Assembly (NCBI GenBank): GCA_013076295.1 | Contig: RQOL01000718.1 | Location: forward strand, 4,619,581 to 4,683,580 | Length of the DNA stretch: 64,000 nucleotides | Reading direction: 5' to 3' | Source: Sanderia malayensis | Taxonomy: Eukaryota > Cnidaria > Scyphozoa > Semaeostomeae > Pelagiidae | In this document: one piece after another, positions 46,544 through 56,246 of the stretch | How positions within the stretch are numbered: position 1 is the stretch's first letter | Layout of the letters: each line of letters opens with the position of its first letter | Program-made: the position numbers and the translations under genes | The notes under the pieces: model-generated | The model's input: only the letters and a program-made list of their open reading frames with translations | Told to the model about the DNA's origin: nothing | Database searches by the model: none

Positions 46544-46574
46544 AGTAACAAAAATTTTACTTTTTTCAAAAATT

Positions 46575-46925
46575 TGTTATAAATCCCATATTTGATCAAA
46601 AGCAACGGAAATTAAATCATAATGTGAGCAAGACGTCGGCATTTTTGCCACAGGTTAGAGAATAAAAATCGCCCTGCGCTATCTCAAGTTATTAAAAACA
46701 TTGTGACGCGAGGTCGAATTTTCCCATACAAACCGCATGGGAACTCGATTCTCGTGTCATCACTGTGATGTCATCAGTTTCTACAGACTTGGGTGGGTTT
46801 GAGTTTAAATAAAACATACCTATACTCGTCAGAAAACACTCAAAATAGGTTCATAGTGATACTCGGATCTTTTTCTCTCCATTTCAGCAAAAAAACGATA
46901 AGTCATTTTTGGCTGCATAAACCCT
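46575..46925 (-). repeat. R1 terminal repeat, copy 6
   Basis: R1 copy forming the right end of the TTAA element at 45825-46925. This copy is what identifies R1 as a transposon terminus. Confidence 0.7.
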
Positions 46926-47416
46926 TTAATTACACCCACTTTAATCAACAATCTTTGCAGCAGTTTCTCGTTACACACACTTTTTGTTACAAAGAACTCC
47001 CTCATAAGGAACCTGCAGGTAGAGGGCCTAAAAGTTAAAGAGCCTATGCTACCAAAGACAAAATCCCAGTGGCACTTTTCAAAATTTAATAATTGTATTA
47101 CTGCAAATAGCATCAGACAATATGAATAGAGTAGACATGCTACTTGTTGATTTACATTGTACTGTTTAATAAAATCTCTTTCTTAGTCTTCTTCGAGTTT
47201 TTGGACGTGGTTTTTAGCGACAATTTTAAGTAATGCTCGAACTTCAATGCTTTTTGCGTCTATGTTATCCTTGATCACTAAGTGTGCAGTTAAAATCAAG
47301 GAACAATTAAGGAACTTTTAGCACTTCAACTTGGTCAAAACAGGTGCTACAATCTTTAAGAACTAGGCTTTGTGGTAAAGCAAAATAAAGTTTTACTGAA
47401 ATCAAAATTACGTGTG

Positions 47417-50217
47417 TTATTGAGCGGAGTTAAAGAACTCATGTTCGCATTTCATCGATTTTTTGTAGACATCCAAGGCCTTCTGTTTGTCCACGGCTGC
47501 TGAGTGATCTTCAACAAATTTCTCAAGTACTATGTAGCCCGTGCCAGTGAGGTTCTCGTCAATCCATTCTTTGTACACACCAAACTGGTCACGGAAATCT
47601 TTCAACTGTTGCCCGAGCCACGGCCAAAGTCGGCTGCATGGGATCATCGCTATGAAGCTATATATCGGGTCCATGGACTCAGCAACCGACAATTTGTGCT
47701 TACTGTATCTGTTAAAAGTCAGAAACAATAGCAGTGAGTTAAAACAGCATGGTATCAGAATAGACGCTTTCTTATAAGAATACCTAGCTCCAGTTTATCC
47801 TATAATTCAGCCTGAGGTTTCTTATTTCTGTGTTTGAATTAGCAACAGAAGCAACAGAAAGCTAATATCAATGGTGGAACTGATTCTATTACCATAGGTT
47901 TGTTTAATTATTGTTTTAATGCTACGTTCTAATCGTTTTCTGTCCTGTTACTATATTGCTACTATTTTTCAATTGTTGCTGGTATTTCAATTCGTGAGTT
48001 TTGTTGAATCTCAGCCTGCCTTGTCTCTCATGTTGTTCTTATTTTTTGGGCAAATCTCATAAAAAGACGTTCACAACAGTAATGGGAAGACTTGAAATCA
48101 ATTCGTCATAACTTGCAACTAAACTACAAATGTAACTGAATTTCATCATAAATTGTTGGCTCTACCAAATACTCTCCTTCTGTTTAACCCTTCCAAGGCA
48201 TAATTATTTTTCTAGTATCAGTTAAACCTCATGTAAATTTATTCTAATAGGTAGCTCTGAAGGCAAACGAAGTTGTTTTTTAGATAAAGTCTTAGTGAAA
48301 ATATTAAGAAATAAGAAAAGTTCCTGATGTAGTCACCCCTTGCCAAACTTGCACTTTACAATGTTTATCAATAGGACATATGGCCCTTCTTGGGGTAAAA
48401 AGGTTAATCCATAATAATGTGTTCTTGTTGGCCTGCTCATCAACACACGTGCACTTAATGCTGTTGCTATTCCTCCTATATTCTCTAGATTTCCTCAGAA
48501 CATTAATGATGATTTCCACTTTTTTATAACAAATATCAGCTCACCCTTCGGCCACAGGCCCCATTTTTACACTAGTTGGTGGGTCGAGCACATGCCATTC
48601 TTGGAAAAGAATATCAGTATATTCTTTGTATGATTTTTCTTTTTGCGCGGCAAACTTTTTCATGTCACCCGTTGACTTCTTCGCCACCAAATTCAGACAT
48701 TTGATTGAATTATAGCAGTATACTGCATCTTGCAAATTGTAAATCCCAAAAAGGACGGGATCTAATGTGCCAATTTTCATGCCCTAATAACAATTGACAG
48801 AACTCGATTAAATACTGTACAGCACAGATATAAAAACAGTCGGTGAAGTGTTCTTGGGGGACAGAGGGTTTACTAGCTATCGCGTTCTAGCATATGGTCG
48901 TGGATAATACTCATAGAAACACATCAGTATTATATATAAACCATTGAAAATGCGTGTAATCATAACGGTAGCGCATAACATCAACTTTCATTAAACTTTC
49001 TATCAAGAATATATATGTGGCAGCGTGATTACGTCATTATAATAATTTATGGAAATTTTGTTAAGACATCATACTAGCCTACTCTTTTGAATGCAGATTT
49101 GATTCTTAAAGGGTAATCTTTATATAATACAAATATGTTTATGACAAGGTGTGAGGTGAAAAAAATGGAAACAGCATCACTACAGGTTTCTAGCATTTCT
49201 TTCCAAATTGCAGTCAAAGTAAGTCTTACATACCGTATGTTTTCAAAAATATAACGGATCTTTAATTCATAAGGAATTAAAAGTTGAGATTCCTGGCAAA
49301 ATGAGACATTTCAAAAGTTCGAATGCATGCTCCGTAAAACTGCCACCAAAATCTATAGTCCTCTTCTACCCCTATGTTTTTGGCTCCATTCATAAAGGAC
49401 GTCCGAGCTGAAAGGGGGCGGGGGAGGTTGGTAAATTCGACAATAAACAGTAATCTGAATACGGACAATACCAGACAAAGAGGGGAGGGGGTTTAAAATT
49501 TCATCTTTTTGGTAGACGTCCTTTGTAAATGGCCCCTTATAAAACACTACTTGTAGGGCAAAACAAATAAAAAATAAAGAATTTGCCAATTATCAAGACG
49601 GCGGGACAGCGATTGCCCCGGGGGGTACTTAGTATAATTGGAGGGTAGAGGTATGCCGCCCTGACAGACACTGGAAAAGGCACCCAACTCTATACCAAGC
49701 TGAACAATCCTCTCGTTAAATTTTTACCCATATTCTGTGCTCATATCTATACCTACCAGGGAGTTACGAAACTAGCAATATTACTGAGTCTTTCTTTGTC
49801 TCCGAAGAAATTCATAACAACCTCAGATACATTAAAATGCCAAATTTCATGCCTCAAATCTATATTAAAGCTATGCAACTACAGTGCAATTAGGCGGCAC
49901 ATCCCCGCCCACTTACAATAGGCAGGGCACCCCCCCTCCCCCCCGCCCCGGGCGACTGCCTCTGTGTGCCCCCTCAATGGCCTCCTTGAACGTAAACATA
50001 CCTGAATGAATGGGGTGTCAAGGGCAAGTTGATGATATTCCTTCGTTTGATTCCAGAGCCATTCTGTCAATTTCGATTCATCTTTCTTTGCATCGGGCAC
50101 AACCTGCTGGTCCAGTTGTAAGATGCTCATCAGGCTGATTCCATCCTCATTATCCAGGCCAAGATGTTTGATGGTATGGTCGGCAAGGCGAGGGCTTGAT
50201 CTTGCTTTTGACAACAT
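47417..50217 (-). CDS. TenA/thiaminase-II-like protein, copy E
   Basis: Exons 50217-50002 (72 codons, FIQ before GTATGT), 48783-48545 (79 codons plus 2 nt) and 47708-47417 (96 residues plus stop) join in phase to 248 residues. Key residues by family analogy: Asp91 in YNLQD, Cys176 in MIPCSRLWPWLG and Glu242 in EHEFF. GVYKEWIDENL and KFVEDH are the expected helices after the Cys. The all-helical haem-oxygenase-like fold has no signal peptide or membrane segment, so a cytosolic enzyme is predicted unless an upstream exon adds a leader. Intron 2 lacks the LINE seen in A and D. Upstream lie the 260-bp units. With A, it is one of two apparently intact copies. Confidence 0.85.
48876..49077. mobile_element. 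Small insertion in intron 1 of copy E
   Basis: About 200 bp is present here and absent at the same place in copies A, C and D. It is bounded by TACTAG on both sides, a probable 6-bp target duplication. No coding content. Confidence 0.55.
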
Positions 50218-50458
50218 TATGTTAGACGCGTAATGTCTTCCACTGCGAACTGAACTTAATAATTTCTTGAATAACCCAAGACAATTGTCAGAAAACCTCT
50301 ATTTCTGGGCGTTCTTTTTTAGAGTGATTTGGAGACGATCAAACACACGTTCTTCGAGCGTTAGACATAAAATATATACACAAAGAACATATAACTTTCC
50401 ACGAACATTGATCGATGCTACTCCGACCAACACTGAATTTTAAAACGAAAAACTACGA

Positions 50459-50803
50459 TATTTATCATCAAAAACAATTAACAAATTTAAGCCAATCAAA
50501 TTTCAGAAAAACAGTTCTGACGCGTGGGAAATTACTCACTCTTGGCTAACTTCCAGCGGCTAACATTGTGAATCATGTACACTTAAAACTTAAAACAACT
50601 TGCGGTAATTCATGAATTAAAGGGAATGTGCAAGGTTAAAAGGCTCTTTTTAAAAATAGATCAAAACTCATTTCAATGTAAGTCCAGTTCGCATTTAACA
50701 AATACGAACTGAGTACAGATATTTATCATCAAAAACAATTAACAAATTCAAGCCAATCAATTTTCAGGAAAACAGTTCTCACGCGTGAAAATTACTCACT
50801 CTT
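50459..50803. promoter_or_regulatory. 260-bp units upstream of copy E
   Basis: One complete unit (50459-50719) and a truncated second unit lie upstream of TenA copy E, matching those at 25771-26293. The block duplication ends inside the second unit. Confidence 0.45.
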
Positions 50804-50848
50804 AGCGACCATAACCTAAATATAGAAACAGGTAGAAGACAAGGTTTA

Positions 50849-51316
50849 CCGTAAATCCTCGAATTACCCCCAGGGGCCTTATTTGCAAAAATAAATTTTT
50901 GGGTGGGGGCTTATTCGAGGGGAGGGCTTGTTCGAAGGGGGGGGGCTTATTTCAAAGTTTTGTTTTTTCCTCAAAGGTTGACAGAAAAAGACAACATAGT
51001 TTTCTCAATCAGCTAAATTTTTTTTACAAAGTGCTGTGTGAAGATCTAACAAAAATTATAATTTCTTTATCATCACGAAAATCGCGTTTCTTTTTGCTTT
51101 TTTGTCTCGAGTCAAGGGAAGTGATACTGTATAGCTATTGTCCTGTGGGGCTTTCTCGAATTAAGATATTGTTCTGCACTTATGCTTTCCTTGAAGAAGA
51201 CCCCATGGGGGCTTATTCGAGGGAGGGGGGCTTATTTGCAAAAATGATTTTTTAGGTGGGGGCTTAATCGAGGGGGGCGCTTATTCGAACGTGGGGGCTT
51301 ATTCGAGGATTTATGG
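50849..51316. mobile_element. ATCCTCGAAT-ended MITE, TA TSD
   Basis: Ends CCGTAAATCCTCGAATTA and TTCGAGGATTTATGG are inverted repeats flanked by TA. Inside, GGGGGCTTATTCGAGG-type motifs repeat near both ends. The plus-strand open frame across it is a by-product of the G-rich repeats. It lies at the edge of the decayed KDZ gene. Confidence 0.75.
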
Positions 51317-51599
51317 TATCTACTAATACAACGGATTTGCCCGATGTGTGACTTATTTTATCAACCAGACAGTTGAATTATCCTGAGAACAATACAGAAA
51401 CTGATCAGATAAAGTTATGGTTCTATCAAACTAAGTTTATATGAGATCTGGCAGCCTGCGTGACACATTCAATGTGAATTTTGTTATTTTTGTGATTTTT
51501 TTATTGAAATATGTAGGTTATTTCTAAGCAAAACAAGCTTTAATTGCATATGTAGCATTGACTGTTAATGTAAACAGAAAGTTTCTGAGGGCTTACTTA

Positions 51600-51815
51600 T
51601 TATGAAAGGGTTTTTGTTATATTTATTTCATGTAATCTTTGCTTGTTGTTACAGATTTTGTAAAAGTATGATTGATTGGGATGATTATGCTTGAGCCATG
51701 CAAATCGGTCTGTTTTTGGCCTATTTCTATTTCTGAAATGATTATTATCCAGAAAGATATTTATTGAAGCCCAAAGAAGCATGTTTTGTGGCAATGAATG
51801 GCCTTTCCTTTTCTT
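51600..51815. other. Flank of KDZ remnant
   Basis: No motif recognised; AT-rich sequence leading into the first KDZ-associated exon. Confidence 0.3.
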
Positions 51816-52569
51816 AAAAAGGAAAAACTAAGCGTAAACAAAAGAAGCAGGGCTCTCTTGAAGAAGCACTGGCAGACCTTGAGGATATTCCTTCCCTTGG
51901 CATTTCACAAAAGAGTAAAAAAAATAAAGGTTTACCAGCAAAGTAAGAACTGTTTGACCGGTAAATAAGAAGTCAAAAGCACTAAAACATATCCAAGGAA
52001 GAAAAAGATTGTAAAAGCTTTAAAATCTAATTCAGGTATGCTCTTCCATTATTTAATAAAATTCTATAAAGATTTGAATTGATTCTGCTCTTCAGGTCAA
52101 CTACTAGATTTACGAGGACTTTGTTTTTACCAAGATCCAGCAGTTGCATCATCATCAAGTACATATGATTTGCCTGATTATTCAGTGGAGCACGATTCAA
52201 AAGATGGTGGTGAGAAGTAGGCAAATTTTGACAAAGTTTTTATTGCATCATGCAAAATAGAGTCCCGTCGCCCTGAATGAGACAATTTCAGTAAGAATTA
52301 TATTTCCCAGCTCATTACAACTTGTTAATAAAAACAACTTATTACAGCAACATTCTGTATAGTTTTGTCTATCTGCTGGTATGAAGTCGGCCTTATCGGT
52401 GCTTTTTCTATTCACACGAGCAATATCACTGCAAGCGACTTTTTCCCTGACAAACGTAGGCCGTCGCCCTACTTGGACGACAATGACAATGAGCACCTCC
52501 ACAGCGGGCACTAAATACCTTCAAAGCCTCACAGGAACATGTTTTTATTTCGGAACTGAGCGCAAGAAA

Positions 52570-53123
52570 ATCCTCGATTAAACGCCCCGGGGCGTTTATT
52601 AATCTTTGCACTTTTTGAGGGGGCGCCTAATCGAGGGGGGCCATTATTCGAGGGGGGCATTTATTAGAAAGTACAAGATCATAGGCTCTGTCATTGGGTG
52701 CAGAAAAAAGAAGATGGTTTAGTTGAGCCTTGCTTTATCGAGCAACAACGTACAAAATGAAAGTCGTCATGGTTTTGCACAATGAGGGGGTGTTTAATCG
52801 AGGGGGCGTTTATTATAAAAGCTGGCAGCATACGGGGGCGTTTATTCGAGGGGGCGCTTAATCGAGAGGGCCATTATTCGAGGGGGGGCGTTTATTAGAA
52901 AGTACAAGATCATAGGCTCTGTCATTGGGTGCAGAAAAAAGAAGATGGTTTAGTTGAGCCTTGCTTTATCGAGCAACAACGTACAAAATGAAAGTCGTCA
53001 TGGTTTTGCACAAAGAGGGGGCGTTTAAGCGAGGGGGCGTTTATTACAAAAGCTGGCAGCATAAGGGGGCGTTTATTCGAGGGGGCGCTTAATCGAGGGG
53101 GGCGTTTAATCGAGGAAATACGG
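52570..53123. mobile_element. ATTCGAGGGGG element with 231-bp tandem repeat
   Basis: The right end CGTTTAATCGAGGAAATACGG abuts TA; the left side near 52575 has the inverted core ctcgattaaacgcccc. Between them two units of 231 bp (landmark gtacaagatcataggctctg at 52671 and 52902) are bounded by GGGGGCGTTTATTCGAGGG-type motifs. Related to 50849-51316 by motif style. No coding content. Confidence 0.65.
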
Positions 53124-53629
53124 TATTCTTTTACCTACTAGTTGAACAAATGTTTCCTTCCACAGAGAGATGTCTTCCAGTGATTTGGGCAACAAATTGG
53201 CCAGTTTGCAAGAGTGATGGAACCATTGCTCGAAATTGAGTTCAACAAGTTATAACAGTGATCACTGTGAATGGTTAATTTTAATTTTTGATACTTTAAT
53301 CGGAGAAACTTTCGCGGGAAGAAAGAAACTTTCGCGATTTTCGCGCTTTTGGCCAAAATTTGCGAAAGTTTATTGCGCGAAATTTTCTAAAATATGAAAT
53401 TCGCCAAAGTTTATTCTTGATTAAAATTCAAGGTTGGAAATTCGCGAAAGTTTATTCTCGCAAAAACGCTATTGCGATAAACTGGTAATCCCAGAGTGAG
53501 AGGCGATTAACAAAGAAAAACACTTCATTAGTTAGTTTCATTGGTCAATCAATATTCATGGCGTCGGTTTCTAATGCTGCTTTAGTTTCCTTTTCTTTTT
53601 TAGTTTTACTAAAAAAAGTAGTTCTTATG

Positions 53630-54119
53630 TCTCTGTCTTGACTACGTTTGCGTGATGAATGAAAGTAAGGGCAGAAATTGGTTGCTGACTTGTAATGAAA
53701 GTTCCAACGATCACTTCATCTTTTGGTTCTGCATAAAACTTTTCTACTACTTCCTGGTACCTTTTCACGATGGCTCAATTCTTTACAGTTGATGGCATGT
53801 TCACATGCCGCCCGGTGCAAGCTATCAAGCCCTCCCTAGACAAGAGGAGAACGACGGTAATAAACAGATGATAGCTGAACATACATTGTTGCTCCTCGCT
53901 CCAACAAGAACTTTGAAATTCTGGAAATTTCTTTTGGCAAAAATCCCATGATTGAACCATGTTTTGATACGACTTTTATAGCAAATCTATCGAAGGAGTT
54001 GTCATGCTCTCGTGGCAGCAGTTTAATTTGTCTGACCCAGAAAGGCACCAATACTTTCTGTAATAATGATATCCTCTAACTGCCGTATGAAACTGAAAGG
54101 TGTTCTCCATACTAGCCAT
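53630..54119 (-). pseudogene. HIRAN-like accessory ORF of pogo-like element
   Basis: Starting at ATG 54119 the frame reads MASMENTFQFHTAVRGYHYY. After a one-base shift comes 'VPFWVRQIKLLPREHDNSFD' then RFAIKVVSKHGSIMGFLPKEISRISKF-like sequence through LLERGATMYV. A second shift leads to GRHVNMPSTVKN, a stop, then AIVKRYQEVVEKFYAEPKDE. The order (strand, REHDNSFDRFAIKVV core, GSIMGFLP turn, helix) is that of HIRAN, a DNA-end and 3'-end binding fold found in SNF2 helicases such as HLTF. It lies divergently to the transposase inside the same TIRs. Two frame breaks and a stop indicate decay. Confidence 0.65.
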
Positions 54120-54433
54120 TCTACGAATATGTACTATTTAATAAAATACAATGTGTTATTCTGTGCATGGCAAGGTTTCCAATTTCCACAAATTAGTATC
54201 GTTGTCCACGGATTAACGAAACACGACCTGAATGGGGGCTTGCGTTGTTTAGAAATGGTGGTGACAATCCGGTGAGGTCACAGAAAATATTGCAGACCAG
54301 TGTTATTTCCGACATTTTATATACCAAGAAAAGAGAATTCAAAAAGTATTACCATATTTCAACAGTAATCAAACCTGAGAGAAGTCAGTTTTGTAAAGAA
54401 ATTAAGTAAAACAAAGACTGTTTAACGTGTACC

Positions 54434-56246
54434 ATGTCATTTCTGAGACGAAAAGGAAAGCAAAAGGCTAGTAAAGCATCAGCTGTTGCGTTAGAAAAGA
54501 AGAAAGAGGAAGAGATTGCGACGGATACAACATTGTTGTTAGCCAACACAGGTATGTTTTGACAGCGATTGTGTAAGAAATCGAGTAAGAAATGATATCT
54601 TCGCTTTGAATAACACTGACAATGACAACTGAAAACAAGATTGATTTCTTGTAGTGAGAATGTACTTGTTTTTTAATAGACTCAAATCGGCCAAGTGAGC
54701 AGGAAACAGGTTTTGGAACTATGGACAGATTAGAGACAGAAACGCGTCCCAGAAAAACGTATTATAAATGGAATGCCCAAGATCGCTTCAACATTGGAAA
54801 ATATGCCTTACAAATGGGAAATGCCGCAGCAATAAGAAGATATAAAAGCCAGTTTAAAAATCTTAATGAAAGCACTTTTCGCGAATTAAAAAAATGAGCT
54901 GAAAATGAGCTAAAATAAGCCAGAAAAGATAATCGCCCTTCACCTAAAGAAATACCCAAGTACAGTATTCCCACAGGACGAGCGATGACTTCTGCTTGGA
55001 GAGCTGGATGCTATTGTTCAAAGCTACCTTAGAGCTTGCAGCCAACGAGGTGCAGTAAAAAGTTCATGTGTTGCAATATCAACAGCAAAAGCCCTAATTC
55101 AAAGGTACCCAGACACTGTTGGTGATATCGACATAGAATCATCTAGCTGGGCCCAATGTCTTTTCAGAAGAATGGGTTTTGTCAAACGGATGAAGACTTC
55201 AGCCAAAGTGGATATACCAGATGGTGCTAGGAAAGACATTGAGTACCTGTTCCACAAAGAAATTTTGATCACGATTGAGAAATTCAATATACCACCCCTC
55301 TGATAATCAACCTGGATCAGACACCATCGAAGTATGTTCCTGTTGGAAACACAACACTAGCCCAAAAGAACAGCTGCATTGTTATAGTCGCAGGAAGTTC
55401 TGATAAACGAACCATAACTGCAACATTTGCAATAACACTACGTGGGGATTTTGTACCAATGCAGTTAATCTATGGCGGAAAAACAAATCAAAGTTTGCCA
55501 AGTTATAAGTTCCCTCAAAGCTTTTGCCTAAGTGTTAATCCAAAGCACTATTCCAATACAGAAGAGTCCTTGAAGTTTATTAATAAAGTTCTTGTACCTT
55601 ATATTAAGCAGGAACGTGCTTCAAATAGATTGGCAGCTGACCATAAAACCCTTGTCATAATGGATGTTTTCACTGATCAGATGACATCTGAAGTACTGGC
55701 ACTCTACATGGAACACAAAATATGCATTGTTAATGTGCCGCCAAATATGACAAAACATTATCAGCCACTTGATTTAACCGTGAATGGGTATGCAAAACGC
55801 TTTACAAAAATAAGTTTAATGAATGGTATGCGCAGCAAATAACCAAACAGCTTCAAGAAGGGAACAAGCTGGAAAACGTAGATGTCAAGCTTCGCCTCTC
55901 TACTCTAAAGCCACTACATGCAGGCTGGCTGGTTGCACTATACAACGAAATGACATCCGCGAAAGGTGAAGAAATCATTAACAGTGGATGGCGTGCAGCA
56001 GGGATTAAAGACGCGGTGCGACCTGGGTTGAAAAATCTGCCAACGATTGATCCATTTCACGATATTGACCCACTGCTTTCATCAGAGCCTGATGTTCACA
56101 GCAACATCTTGCAAGCAGTTTACAATCTCCCTGTGGAGGAAATGCGGCTTTGTTGTCCTCAGACAGATGATTCCGATTCCGATTCTGATTGGCAGAGTGA
56201 AAATGGAAACGGAGCTGACGCCCTTGAGAATTTTGATGATAAATAA
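54434..56246 (+). pseudogene. pogo-like DDD transposase
   Basis: Exon 1 (54434-54551, MSFLRRKGKQKASKASAVAL) is joined by a GT-AG intron (54552-54679) to a long second exon. The N-terminal segment (DRFNIGKYALQMGNAAAIRR) looks like a helix-turn-helix. The catalytic core shows the first Asp in NLDQTPSKYVPVG (near 55315), the second in VIMDVFTDQ (55663) and the third in HYQPLDLTVN (55771), about 35 residues later. This is the DDE/D fold of pogo/Tigger relatives, which insert at TA. The tail is acidic (DDSDSDSDW). At least three frame disruptions and two stops (near 54897 and 54916) show it is inactive. Confidence 0.8.

Larger units (their letters stand above)
45825..46925. mobile_element. TTAA-flanked element containing ORF X and R1
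   Basis: The left end AGGGCTCATGCAGCCAAATG and right end (minus strand) AGGGTTTATGCAGCCAAAAA are inverted repeats of about 30 bp. TTAA lies directly outside both ends (45821-45824 and 46926-46929). TTAA duplications are typical of piggyBac and Kolobok elements. Copy A of the locus lacks it (gagcctgaattacaccc near 9797). The right 350 bp is an R1 repeat and the middle holds ORF X, so it is either non-autonomous with cargo or ORF X is its own gene. Confidence 0.8.
32088..50803. repeat. Segmental duplication, right block
   Basis: Partner of the block at 8242-26110. The left edge retains the native FIG4 exon end, whereas the left block is rearranged there. The right edge stops inside the second 260-bp unit at about 50803 (ctcttag). 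Insertions private to this block are a 690-bp pogo-like derivative (34718), a nested 1.6-kb element (40313) and about 200 bp at 48876. Confidence 0.9.

Noticed and set aside
50899..51255. Gly-rich 118-residue plus-strand frame
   Set aside because: It is produced by G-rich terminal repeats of the 50849-51316 MITE.
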